Shown here: positions 48,476 to 56,184 of the stretch, in pieces | Layout of the letters: each line of letters begins with the position of its first letter | Position numbering within the stretch: the stretch's first letter is position 1 | NCBI GenBank assembly: GCA_019752015.1 | Contig: JAIEMQ010000030.1 | Location: 1 to 64,000, forward strand | Origin: Cyanobacteriota bacterium | GTDB taxonomy: Bacteria > Acidobacteriota > Vicinamibacteria > Vicinamibacterales > UBA2999 | Direction of reading: 5' to 3' | DNA: 64,000 nt | Notes under the pieces: generated by a model | Told to the model about the DNA's origin: nothing | What the model saw: the letters and a program-made list of their open reading frames with translations, nothing else | Database searches by the model: none | Translations under genes and position numbers: made by a program

Positions 48476-49335
48476 CAGCGGGAGAGCGTCGCCTTGATCA
48501 GGCCGTGCGGTTCTTCGGTCGCGACAAAAATTTCGTTGCGATTCTCCATGCCGAAGCGCGTGAGATCGATCGGCAGGTGATGGCGGTTCGGCATCTCGAG
48601 CGAGATGCTCTCGACCTGGTCGATGGTGTTGAGGACGACATCGCCCATTGCGTAGAGGGTGTGCTGCACCGAGAGGCTGTCGTGCCGCGCGAACGCATCG
48701 AGCAGCGTCGATCGCACGGTGCGGAACATCGGCCCGAAATCGACATCGGGGTCGGTGTAGGTCCAGGTCGCGGTGAGCGCCGTCGCCAGCAGCCGATCTT
48801 TCGTCTCGGGCAACGTGGTGAACTCGTCGCGCGGATAAGCCTCGAACGCCGATCGCGACGTCTTCATGATGATGAGATCGGTCACGCCCGCGGTCGCCGA
48901 CGCGCCCTTGCGATCGGTGACGACCCGCGCCGTGCGCGCTTCGGGACCGCGACGCACGAACGCCTGGCCGTGCTCGCGAGCGCCGTCGGCAATATGGCTC
49001 CAGCCGTGATCGATCAGGTCAACGTGGACGCGTGTCAGTTTCGGGTTGCGCTCGATGAAATGGCGCCCGACGATCATGCCGAACGCCTCGGGCTCGCCGG
49101 CACGGTCGCGGGCCGCGAGCGCGTAGACGGTGTTTTTCATCGTGTCGGTCGGCAGCACGTCGCGATTGTCGCCCTCCGTATAGGATGTGTCGTACTCGCC
49201 CTCGAAGGCGATGGCGACGGTGAGATCGCGGATGTCGTGACGGTCGCCGCGGCGGGACACCTGCACGAGCCGTATGCGAGATTTTCCGTATGACGTGCTC
49301 GACAGGGTGATCTTATTAGGAGAGTTCGTGGGCAT
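48475..49335 (-). CDS. Urate oxidase (uricase)
   Basis: Cofactor-free oxidation of urate to 5-hydroxyisourate. The 286-residue protein begins at ATG 49335 ('MPTNSPNKITLSSTSYGKSR'); longer in-frame extensions are antisense to allantoicase. Typical motifs are 'TEGDNRDVLPTDTMKNTVYA' with the catalytic Thr and Lys region, 'HGQAFVRRGPEARTA', 'GVTDLIIMKTSRSAFEAYPR' and 'EMPNRHHLPIDL' near the C-terminus. The ribosome site CGGAG lies 6 nt upstream. Its start codon shares the bases CATG with the divergent allantoicase start. Confidence 0.93.
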   Translation of the reverse strand: MPTNSPNKITLSSTSYGKSRIRLVQVSRRGDRHDIRDLTVAIAFEGEYDTSYTEGDNRDVLPTDTMKNTVYALAARDRAGEPEAFGMIVGRHFIERNPKLTRVHVDLIDHGWSHIADGAREHGQAFVRRGPEARTARVVTDRKGASATAGVTDLIIMKTSRSAFEAYPRDEFTTLPETKDRLLATALTATWTYTDPDVDFGPMFRTVRSTLLDAFARHDSLSVQHTLYAMGDVVLNTIDQVESISLEMPNRHHLPIDLTRFGMENRNEIFVATEEPHGLIKATLSR

Positions 49336-50356
49336 GAGGACTCCGATGGCCGCAGGGCCTGAGTTTATCAACCTCGCCGATCTCGCGTCAGCGCGAGTTG
49401 GCGGGCGCGCGATCGCGACCAACGACGACTTCTTCGCGCCGAAGTCCAACCTCGTCAAGCACGAGCCGGCGCTGTTCATTCCGGGAAAGTACACGACGAA
49501 AGGCAAGTGGATGGACGGCTGGGAGTCGCGCCGGCGCCGCGTCCCCGGCAACGACTGGTGCATTGTCCAGCTCGGCATGCGCGGCATCGTCCACGGCGTC
49601 AATGTGGATACGAGCTTCTTCACCGGCAACTATCCCTCGCACTGCTCGATCGAGGCGGTCGACATGCCGGCGGGCATCAAGCCGTCGCTCCATGCCGTCG
49701 AGGGCGCGCCGTGGACGACAATCCTCGAGAAGACGGCGCTGCGGGGCAATGGCGAAAATCTCCTGGCGGTTGCCGATCGACGGCCGTGGACACACTTGCG
49801 ATTGAGCATCTATCCCGACGGCGGCGTGGCGCGGCTGCGCGTTTACGGCGAGGTCGCCGTGGACTGGGCGCGCGTGGCGCCGAAGGGTAAAGTGGTCGAT
49901 CTCGCGTCGATCAACAACGGCGGACTGTTTCTGGATGCGAGCGATACGCACTACGGAACCAAGGGCGCGCTGATCATGCCGGGACGCGCGACGAACATGG
50001 GCGATGGGTGGGAGACGAGACGGCGGCGCGGACCGGGTTACGACTGGGCGATCGTGCGTCTTGGCGCGACCGGCATCGTGGAGAAAATCGAGATCGACAC
50101 GAATCACTTCAAGGGTAATTATCCTGATCGCGCGTCGATCGAAGGATGCCTGGCGCCGGGCGCGTCGCGCGATCGTCTTCACACCGCATCGTGGTCAATG
50201 CTGCTGCCGGAAACGAAACTGTCCGCGAACAAGCGCCACTTCTTTGCCGGCAAGCAGCTGAATCCGATCGGCGCCGTGTCGCACGTGCGCCTCAACATCT
50301 TTCCCGATGGCGGCGTCAGCCGCCTGCGCGTTTATGGGTCGCTCGCGCGAACTTAA
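49334..50356 (+). CDS. alc: Allantoicase
   Basis: Cleaves allantoate to ureidoglycolate and urea. A 340-residue protein of two homologous jelly-roll repeats. The first begins near 'FINLADLASARVGGRAIATN' and 'DDFFAPKSNL', with 'WMDGWESRRRRVPGNDWCIV' and 'IDTSFFTGNYP' motifs (here VDTSFFTGNYP). The second has 'WETRRRRGPGYDWAIVRLG' and 'IDTNHFKGNYPD'. 'FPDGGVSRLRVYG' ends each half. ATG 49334 has AGGAGAG 9 nt upstream; ATG 49346 with GAGGA is the alternative. OHCU decarboxylase follows with a 23-bp overlap. Confidence 0.94.
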   Translation: MRTPMAAGPEFINLADLASARVGGRAIATNDDFFAPKSNLVKHEPALFIPGKYTTKGKWMDGWESRRRRVPGNDWCIVQLGMRGIVHGVNVDTSFFTGNYPSHCSIEAVDMPAGIKPSLHAVEGAPWTTILEKTALRGNGENLLAVADRRPWTHLRLSIYPDGGVARLRVYGEVAVDWARVAPKGKVVDLASINNGGLFLDASDTHYGTKGALIMPGRATNMGDGWETRRRRGPGYDWAIVRLGATGIVEKIEIDTNHFKGNYPDRASIEGCLAPGASRDRLHTASWSMLLPETKLSANKRHFFAGKQLNPIGAVSHVRLNIFPDGGVSRLRVYGSLART

Positions 50357-50828
50357 CGACGCTTCGGCGGATCAGGCGCGCGCGCTGCTGGCGCGCGCAT
50401 GCGGATCGTCCAGGTGGGTCGATCGCATGATGGCTCGACGTCCGTTCGCGAGCGACGCCAGGCTGCTGTTCGCGGCGCGCAACGAATGGTTCGGCCTGAT
50501 GGAGTGGGACTGGCTGGAGGCGTTCTCGCACCATCCGCGCATTGGCGATCGCGCCGCCCTCGAATCGCGCTTTCCGGCAACGCACGATCTCTCGTCGAAA
50601 GAGCAGTCCGGGATTGGCATTGCGGGCGCCGACGTCCTGCAGGCCCTCGCGCAAGCGAACAACGATTACTTCGATCGCTTCGGGTTCATCTTCATCGTGT
50701 GCGCGACTGGGAAGTCGGCGCCCGAGATGCTGGCGCTGCTGCTGTCCCGCCTGCAGAACGATCGCGCGACGGAATTGCGGATAGCCGCGGAAGAGCAGTG
50801 CAAGATCACGGCTCTCCGGCTCAGTTAG
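50334..50828 (+). CDS. uraD: OHCU decarboxylase
   Basis: Third step of urate oxidation: stereospecific decarboxylation of OHCU to S-allantoin. A 164-residue protein with 'LLARACGSSRWVDRMMARRP', the catalytic His in 'AFSHHPRIGDR', 'HDLSSKEQSGI', and 'FDRFGFIFIVCATGKSAPEM'. The start at 50334 ('MGRSRELNDASAD') lies within the end of allantoicase and aligns with family N-termini. Together with the divergent operon it completes conversion of urate to ureidoglycolate. No ureidoglycolate lyase or urease gene is in the window. Confidence 0.94.
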   Translation: MGRSRELNDASADQARALLARACGSSRWVDRMMARRPFASDARLLFAARNEWFGLMEWDWLEAFSHHPRIGDRAALESRFPATHDLSSKEQSGIGIAGADVLQALAQANNDYFDRFGFIFIVCATGKSAPEMLALLLSRLQNDRATELRIAAEEQCKITALRLS

Positions 50829-50847
50829 GCGGGTCTAAAGACCCGCC
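50828..50847. terminator. Bidirectional hairpin GGCGGGTCTAAAGACCCGCC
   Basis: A perfect 20-bp palindrome between the convergent OHCU decarboxylase and PQQ-dehydrogenase genes. It belongs to a set of four similar hairpins (also 53496, 61182, 62609), each directly behind a stop codon and flanked by GTAGA or TCTAC. Probably a bidirectional terminator or a REP-type element. Confidence 0.7.
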
Positions 50848-50848
50848 T

Positions 50849-52867
50849 CTACGAACCCAGCTTGTAAACGAGCAATTCGCCCGCGTATCCGGGTCCGCTG
50901 ACCGCGACCGCGATGTACTGCGTGCCGTTCACCGAATACGTCATCGGCGATCCCGTCTGCGGCGCCGGCATGAACACCTGGCCGGCATCAGCGCCCGTCG
51001 CCTTGTCATAGGCACGCAGGTAGGCGCCGCGTCCTTCAGGCGTTGTCGCGAAGCCGCCTTCACCGGCGATCAGCAACGTCTTCGTCGTCAACACGCCGAT
51101 GCGTCCCGGGCGGCCGGTGCGCGGAATCGTCAGCCCCTTCAACGCCGGGTTGTTCTTGACGTTGTCCGGCGTATCGCCGTGCGCAATGCGCCACAGCTGT
51201 TCGCCCTTGTTCATATCAATCGCGGTGATCGTCGCGTAGGGCGGCTTGATCAGCGGCAGGCCGCGCACGTTCAATCCGCCGCCGCCACCGCCGCCGGCCG
51301 CGGGCGCGGGCGTGGGATTCGGATTACGTGCGACACCGCGCACCATCAGCATGTCCGACGCGTTGTTCTCGGGCGGGAGCAGGCTGAGCGACGTGATCGC
51401 GACGTTCGTGAAGATGTAGAAGCGCTTCGTTTCCGGATCGAACGAACCGCCCTGCCAGTTGGCGCCGCCAGTTACTTCAGGAATCGCGAGCGTGCCGCGC
51501 GGGCCTTCCCACTTGCTGACGACCGGAGGCGTGAAGATCGGCCCCATCTTGTACATCGACGCGAGCTTGACCGCTTCCGCGCGCAGCTCGGGAGTGAAGT
51601 CGAGCAGATCGTCCACCGTCACGCCCTGCCGCTCGTACGCGGGCGGCTTGGTTACAAACGGCTGCGTCGGCGAATACCACTCGCCGGGCACATCACCTTT
51701 TTCAACCGGACGCTCTTCGATCGGCCACACCGGTTTACCGGTCACGCGATCGAACACGTAGAGCCAGTTCTGTTTCGTCGGCTGCGCGACCGCCTTCACC
51801 AGCTTTCCGTCGACGACGAGATCCATCAGGATCGGCGCGCACGGAATGTCGTGATCCCAGATGCCGTGATGAACGAGCTGATAGTGCCACTTGCGTTGGC
51901 CGGTCTTGATGTCGACGGCGACGAGGCTCTCCGAGTAGAGCGACGACTCGGGTCCCTTCGCGCCGCCGCGCCGATGGCCGCCGTAATAATCGCCAGTCGG
52001 CAATTCGACGGGCATATAAACAATGCCGAGCTCTTCGTCGGCGCTCATCTGTGCCCACACGCCGGTATTGCCCGTGTAGGACGCGGCATCCGGATCCCAC
52101 GAGTCGTAACCGAACTCACCCTTCATCGGGATGGTGTGAAACACCCACACGCGCTTGCCGGTGCGGATATCGAAGCCGCGGATGTAGCCCTTGACGTTGG
52201 CCTTGCTCTTCGGCGCGCCGCCTTCGCGGTGCGCGGCGCCGATCACGATGATGTCCTTCGCGATGATCGGCGCGGCATGCAGGCCGATCTCGGCGGTCGT
52301 CAGATCGAGCCCTTCCTGATCGAGCCCCAGCTTCAGATCGACGATGCCGTCGGTGCCGAAGCCTTTGACGCGCAGGCCGGTCTTCGCATCGAGCGCGACC
52401 ATCTGGTAACCCGGCGTGACGTAGATGACGCGCTCTTCCTTGCCGTCGCTCCAGTACGACAGGCCGCGGCCCGACAACTGTCGCGGCGCGGCTTCACCGC
52501 GCTTGCCTTCGTTGATGCTGTGCATCCACAGCATCTCGCCGGTCGTCGCATCGAGCGCGACGGCGGCGCGACGCGTGCCGGCGGTGACGAACAGCCGGCC
52601 GTTCACCATCAGCGGCGTGCCCTGGTACTGGAACTCGGGGCGCGGCCCGAGGTTCTCGGTCTTGAAGCGGAACGCGAGCTGGAGCTTTCCGAAGTTGCTC
52701 GCGTTGATCTGATCGAGCGGCGAGTAACGCGTGGCCGCGAGATCGCCGCTGTAGGTCGGCCACTCGCCGACCTTGGGTGCCCACTGGCCGCGCATCGACA
52801 CCGATGCGGCGCCGACGAGCAGGACGATGACACAGAGTGTGGTGGTGCAGCGGCTGAGTCGTTTCAT
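50849..52867 (-). CDS. PQQ-dependent dehydrogenase (quinoprotein), exported
   Basis: A 672-residue eight-bladed propeller enzyme. The signal peptide 'TLCVIVLLVGAASVSMRGQW' lacks the membrane domain of Gcd-type enzymes. 'EWPTYSGDLAATRYSPLDQI' is the family opening. Blade motifs such as 'AVALDATTGEMLWMH', 'MVALDAKTGLRV', 'VAVDIKTGQRKWHYQLVHHG' with 'WDHDIPCAPI', and 'AIDMNKGEQLWRIAHGD' are PQQ-binding tryptophan-docking repeats. The substrate is probably a sugar or alcohol. A Gly-rich stretch ('AAGGGGGGGLNVRG') is a likely loop. No heme-binding CxxCH is present, so electrons leave through a separate carrier. Confidence 0.92.
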   Translation of the reverse strand: MKRLSRCTTTLCVIVLLVGAASVSMRGQWAPKVGEWPTYSGDLAATRYSPLDQINASNFGKLQLAFRFKTENLGPRPEFQYQGTPLMVNGRLFVTAGTRRAAVALDATTGEMLWMHSINEGKRGEAAPRQLSGRGLSYWSDGKEERVIYVTPGYQMVALDAKTGLRVKGFGTDGIVDLKLGLDQEGLDLTTAEIGLHAAPIIAKDIIVIGAAHREGGAPKSKANVKGYIRGFDIRTGKRVWVFHTIPMKGEFGYDSWDPDAASYTGNTGVWAQMSADEELGIVYMPVELPTGDYYGGHRRGGAKGPESSLYSESLVAVDIKTGQRKWHYQLVHHGIWDHDIPCAPILMDLVVDGKLVKAVAQPTKQNWLYVFDRVTGKPVWPIEERPVEKGDVPGEWYSPTQPFVTKPPAYERQGVTVDDLLDFTPELRAEAVKLASMYKMGPIFTPPVVSKWEGPRGTLAIPEVTGGANWQGGSFDPETKRFYIFTNVAITSLSLLPPENNASDMLMVRGVARNPNPTPAPAAGGGGGGGLNVRGLPLIKPPYATITAIDMNKGEQLWRIAHGDTPDNVKNNPALKGLTIPRTGRPGRIGVLTTKTLLIAGEGGFATTPEGRGAYLRAYDKATGADAGQVFMPAPQTGSPMTYSVNGTQYIAVAVSGPGYAGELLVYKLGS

Positions 52868-52877
52868 AGCGGCAAAG

Positions 52878-52883
52878 TATACT
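52878..52883. promoter_or_regulatory. Palindromic -10-like AGTATACT in a divergent promoter
   Basis: Only 33 bp separate the start codons of the PQQ dehydrogenase (minus) and the PEBP protein (plus). TATACT at 52878-52883 lies within AGTATACT, which reads the same on both strands and could serve as a -10 element for either or both genes. A clear -35 box is not seen. Confidence 0.35.
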
Positions 52884-52900
52884 CAAGCGGGGAGAGATTC

Positions 52901-53494
52901 ATGCGACTCGCGACTACTTTCTGTGCCGCACTGATATTGAGCGTGGCGGCGGCAGCTGGCTCCACCTTCGCCAAGGCTACGGTGGATGAACAGACGCCCG
53001 CGACGCTGACCGTAACCAGCCCGACGATCAAGGCCAACGAGACCATTCCCGTGGATCACACGGCGGATGGCAAGAACGAATCGCCGGCGTTGTCGTGGAG
53101 CGGCGCCCCGGCGAACACCAGGCAGTTTGCGCTGGTCTATGACGATCCGGACGTGGTCTTCGGCGGCCAGACGTTCGTCCACTGGCTGGTTTACAAGGTT
53201 CCCGGCACCGCCAAGGGCCTGCCCGCCAACCTGCCGATCGATCAGGTCACGCTGACGGGACCCGCCGATATTGCCGGATCGATCCAGGGTTTGTCAGGAT
53301 TCAAACGCGCGCTGTATCGCGGTCCGGCGCCGCCGCCGGGCAAGCCGCATCACTACACGTGGACCGTTTACGCGCTCGACGCGGAATTGCCGCTGAGCGA
53401 AGGCCTCACTCGCAACCAGCTGATGGAGGCGATGAAGGGCCACATCATCGGCCAGGGATCGCTCGTGGCGATCTACGAGCGCAAGCCGAAGTAG
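52901..53494 (+). CDS. YbhB/YbcL-type PEBP-family protein, exported
   Basis: A 197-residue exported phosphatidylethanolamine-binding-protein homologue. Signal peptide 'RLATTFCAALILSVAAAAGS', then the insert 'STFAKATVDEQ' encoded by a dispersed repeat (52961-52990). The PEBP core follows: 'DGKNESPALSWSGAPANTRQ', 'FALVYDDPDVVFGGQTFVHW' with the DPD-x-HW ligand site, 'PPPGKPHHYTWTVYALDAEL' (GxPHHY), and 'MKGHIIGQGSLVAIYER'. Bacterial members bind small anions, but the function is uncertain. A GGGGAGAG ribosome site precedes ATG 52901. An upstream in-frame extension over the antisense PQQ gene is spurious. Confidence 0.92.
   Translation: MRLATTFCAALILSVAAAAGSTFAKATVDEQTPATLTVTSPTIKANETIPVDHTADGKNESPALSWSGAPANTRQFALVYDDPDVVFGGQTFVHWLVYKVPGTAKGLPANLPIDQVTLTGPADIAGSIQGLSGFKRALYRGPAPPPGKPHHYTWTVYALDAELPLSEGLTRNQLMEAMKGHIIGQGSLVAIYERKPK
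52961..52990. repeat. Dispersed repeat inside the PEBP gene
   Basis: TCCACCTTCGCCAAGGCTAC followed by GGTGGATGAA. It encodes 'STFAKATVDE' directly after the signal peptide. The ends TCCACC and GGTGGA can pair. It is related to 58675-58703 and 62702-62732. Confidence 0.75.
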
Positions 53495-53495
53495 A

Positions 53496-53515
53496 GGCGG
53501 GACTTCAGTCCCGCC
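53496..53515. terminator. Bidirectional hairpin GGCGGGACTTCAGTCCCGCC
   Basis: Arms GGCGGGACT/AGTCCCGCC with a 2-nt loop lie between convergent genes. The preceding GTAGA contributes the TAG stop of the PEBP gene. Same repeat type as 50828, 61182 and 62609. Confidence 0.7.
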
Positions 53516-55218
53516 TACACCGTCACATTCTTCCAGTTCTTCGCCAGATACTCCGCGGTCCGCCACGCTAACGCTTGCGCCGTTAGCGTGGGGTTCCGCG
53601 CGCCGCTTGTTCCCATCACCGATGCGCCGAGCACGCCAAGATTCGGGACTTCATGTGAGAAGCCCCATTCATTCACGACGTTCGTTTCCGGATTGCGTCC
53701 CATCCGAGTCCCGCCATACGCATGCGTGGTCGGGCCCATGGTGCCGATCGGATTCGACTGCGTCGCGATCGCGCCGGCGGCCTTGTACCACTCCGTCATT
53801 CGCTCCTGCGCCATCGCGCTGACGCGGCGCTCGTTGTCCTTGTAGTCCGCGGTGATGCGGCACACCGGGAAGCCGAGCGGATCCTTCACGACCGGATCGA
53901 GATCGAGGAAGTTGTCTTCGTACGGCAGCGTCGTCTTCTGCAGATACGACGTGTTCGTGCGATCGGCGTTCTGCATGACGAACTTCTTCCATTCCGAACC
54001 CCACGACGGCGTGCGTCCGAACGTGCCCATGCCGGCAGCGGCGATCGGCCGGCGATCCGACATCACCCACAGGTTCCCGCCGCCGATGTAATCGTGCGCG
54101 CCGTGATCGAAGTTGTCGTCGGCAAAGTTGTCGACGGCCACGCCTTGCGCCGGCAGTCCGTACCACGCGTTGATGTTGAAGGGGAAGAGCGCCGTGACGC
54201 TGCCACCCTGCGCGTGACTCATGTAGTGGCGGCCGACCTGGCCGTGATTGTTCGACAGCCCGTTTGGAAACGCTTTCGATTTCGACAGCAGCAGGAGCCG
54301 GGAGTTCTCGTAGGTGTAGCTCGCGAGCAGCACCACTTTCGCCGGCTGGATGAATTCCTGGCCGTCAGTGACGTAAGTGACGCTCGTGACGCGGCCGTTG
54401 GCGTCGGCGTCGATCGACGTGACATGCGCGCGCGTCACGACCTTCAGCCGCCCCGTCTCCTGCGCGCGCGGGATCGTCGTCAGGTGCGGGCCGTTCTTCG
54501 CATCCACGTGGCAGCCGCCCTTGTTGCAGAAGCCGTGATACATGCACGCCGATCGGCCCTGATACGTTCGCGAGTTGATCGCGGCCGGCCCCGGGAACGG
54601 ATGCCAGCCGAGGCCGCGCGCCGCCGACGTCATCAGATCGATGAAGCCGGTGCTACGCAGCGGCGGCATCGGATACGCGCGATTGCGCGGCCCTTCGAAA
54701 ATATTTCCGCGCGTGTCGATCGCGCCCTTGACGTTGCCGGCCTGCCCCGACACGCCGCATTCGTATTCGACTTTGTCGTAATAGGGCTCGAGCTCCTCGA
54801 GCCCGAACGGCCAGTCTTCGACCGTCGATCCGCTCGGGATGCGTGACGCGCCGTATCGCTTAGTCGTCTCGCTCACGACCTTGAAGTCCCACGGATTGAG
54901 CCGCCAGCTCTGCGCCCAGTAATGCAGCGTGGTGCCGCCGACGGCATTCATCATTGGATGGCTGCCGGCGCGCGTCGTATTCGCTTTCGCGTTGACGCGA
55001 TGCGTCGGCACTTCCTGCTGCGCCTTCTGCACCGCCATCGGCCAGTCGCGCACGTTATTGCGAAGCTCGTCGGGCGCGAAGTCGCGCTTGGTGAGCCAGG
55101 TGCCGGCCTCGAGGCCGACGACGACGATGCCGGCCTGTGTCAGCGGCAACACCGCGACACCACCGGCGGCGCCGAGGCCAACGACGACGACGTCGGTTTC
55201 TTTCAATCTAGTCGTCAT
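53515..55218 (-). CDS. GMC-family FAD oxidoreductase (gluconate 2-dehydrogenase large-subunit type)
   Basis: A 567-residue flavoprotein. The FAD-binding motif 'VVVGLGAAGGVAVLPLTQAG' is at about residues 10-29 and 'VVGLEAGTWLTKRDF' follows. 'NAVGGTTLHYWAQSWRLNPW' is the covalent-FAD or substrate segment typical of membrane-bound gluconate, sorbitol and 2-ketogluconate dehydrogenase large subunits. The C-terminal 'GTMGPTTHAYGGTRMGRNPE' and 'NLGVLGASVMGTSGARNPTL' hold the active-site His/Asn region. It overlaps the small Tat subunit gene by 11 bp. The cytochrome subunit usually found with such pairs is absent here. Confidence 0.92.
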   Translation of the reverse strand: MTTRLKETDVVVVGLGAAGGVAVLPLTQAGIVVVGLEAGTWLTKRDFAPDELRNNVRDWPMAVQKAQQEVPTHRVNAKANTTRAGSHPMMNAVGGTTLHYWAQSWRLNPWDFKVVSETTKRYGASRIPSGSTVEDWPFGLEELEPYYDKVEYECGVSGQAGNVKGAIDTRGNIFEGPRNRAYPMPPLRSTGFIDLMTSAARGLGWHPFPGPAAINSRTYQGRSACMYHGFCNKGGCHVDAKNGPHLTTIPRAQETGRLKVVTRAHVTSIDADANGRVTSVTYVTDGQEFIQPAKVVLLASYTYENSRLLLLSKSKAFPNGLSNNHGQVGRHYMSHAQGGSVTALFPFNINAWYGLPAQGVAVDNFADDNFDHGAHDYIGGGNLWVMSDRRPIAAAGMGTFGRTPSWGSEWKKFVMQNADRTNTSYLQKTTLPYEDNFLDLDPVVKDPLGFPVCRITADYKDNERRVSAMAQERMTEWYKAAGAIATQSNPIGTMGPTTHAYGGTRMGRNPETNVVNEWGFSHEVPNLGVLGASVMGTSGARNPTLTAQALAWRTAEYLAKNWKNVTV

Positions 55219-55897
55219 GATGGGCCTGCGCTTTGGTGAACATTTCCGTGTCGTACGCCGACTTGTGGGTTGGTGTGAGTTTGTTGCCGAGCCGTTGATC
55301 GTCAGCGGTGACGTTCAAGCGAATGCCGGGATAGCCAATCAAGTCCCAGCCGACGAAGTTCGCGTTGCCGCCGTAATACGGATCGCCAAACGTGCCTTGC
55401 AGCGTGTGCGTGCGGACCATGGCGAAGAATTGAGCGGAGCTCGCGGGGAACCCCGTAGCGGATCCGTTTTCGACATCGATCAGCACCGAATCCTGATCGC
55501 GCGGCGATAACTCCATGAACGGCGCCCGGCGCGACGAGCGGCAGTAGGTGTCGAAGGCGGCGAGTCCGGCGCGATACGCTTCGCGCGATTCTTTCAGCGC
55601 GCCGCCGAGCGCGCGATCGATGTAGTGTGCCGCCCGCGCTTCGCGCGCGCCCGGACCGTTGGCGTCGCTCGGAATGATCCGCGCGCAGATCGCTTCGAGC
55701 GTGTCCGCTTCGGCTGCGGTGAGATTTTCGATCGGCTCGCGTCGCGGTATTCCTTGCGGCGCCTCCGGCGCCACTGGCTTCGCCTGCGCGCCCGCTGTGC
55801 CCGACGTCACTGGTGTGAGTGGGATTGTCAGTGCCGCACCGGCCAGCCCGGCGCGCTTGATCAAGTCTCGCCGCGACACGCCTTCCTTGTTCGCCAT
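55208..55897 (-). CDS. Gluconate 2-dehydrogenase subunit 3-like protein (Tat-exported)
   Basis: A 229-residue small subunit that typically carries the Tat signal for the complex. The twin-arginine motif 'SRRDLIKRAGLAGAALTIPL' is at residues 8-27. The family region 'LTAAEADTLEAICARIIPSD' with 'GAREARAAHYIDRALGG' and 'FFAMVRTHTLQGTFGDPYYG' with 'NANFVGWDLIGYPG' is characteristic. It escorts the GMC flavoprotein to the periplasm. The gene is first in the pair. Confidence 0.92.
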   Translation of the reverse strand: MANKEGVSRRDLIKRAGLAGAALTIPLTPVTSGTAGAQAKPVAPEAPQGIPRREPIENLTAAEADTLEAICARIIPSDANGPGAREARAAHYIDRALGGALKESREAYRAGLAAFDTYCRSSRRAPFMELSPRDQDSVLIDVENGSATGFPASSAQFFAMVRTHTLQGTFGDPYYGGNANFVGWDLIGYPGIRLNVTADDQRLGNKLTPTHKSAYDTEMFTKAQAHHDD

Positions 55898-55920
55898 GAA
55901 GCGCAGCTTAAATCAAAGAC

Positions 55921-56145
55921 ATCCACGGATTTCACTGATTCCACAGATTCCGCGAGCGCGCCGGAGCAGACTCCAGCGAGCCGCATCGCCGGACCTAGTC
56001 CGGCGACAGAATGGCGAGACCGGACGCAGTCGAAAGCCCACGAAGTTGGTGTGGGGCTTTCGACTGCGTCCGGCCTCGCCATTTGTGGCGGCCTTCGGCC
56101 GCTGCGGCTCGCTCGTCATCCGTGTAATCGGTGAAATCTGTGGAT
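55921..56145. repeat. Nested palindromic repeat cluster
   Basis: Outer 28-bp arms (55921-55948 and 56118-56145, words ATCCACGGATTTCAC and GTGAAATCTGTGGAT) enclose four further items: a hairpin TCGCCGGAC/GTCCGGCGA (55986-56006), 30-bp arms 56010-56039 and 56054-56083 with GGACGCAGTCGAAAGCCC inside, and GCGGCC/GGCCGC (about 56089-56103). It fills the gap between two divergent genes. Outer arms of this sort are known from several soil and freshwater phyla. Confidence 0.85.
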
Positions 56146-56184
56146 CGTTTGAGATCTGCGCGCGGTCGGATAGCATCTCTCGAT

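Noticed and set aside
49336-49629. N-terminal extension of uricase
   Set aside because: These residues are antisense to allantoicase and unlike any uricase; ATG at 49335 with CGGAG gives a normal-length protein.
50399-52900. Plus-strand frame of 834 codons upstream of the PEBP protein
   Set aside because: It is antisense to the PQQ dehydrogenase and Arg-rich without motifs. Only the last 197 codons, starting at 52901 with a ribosome site and signal peptide, are a gene.
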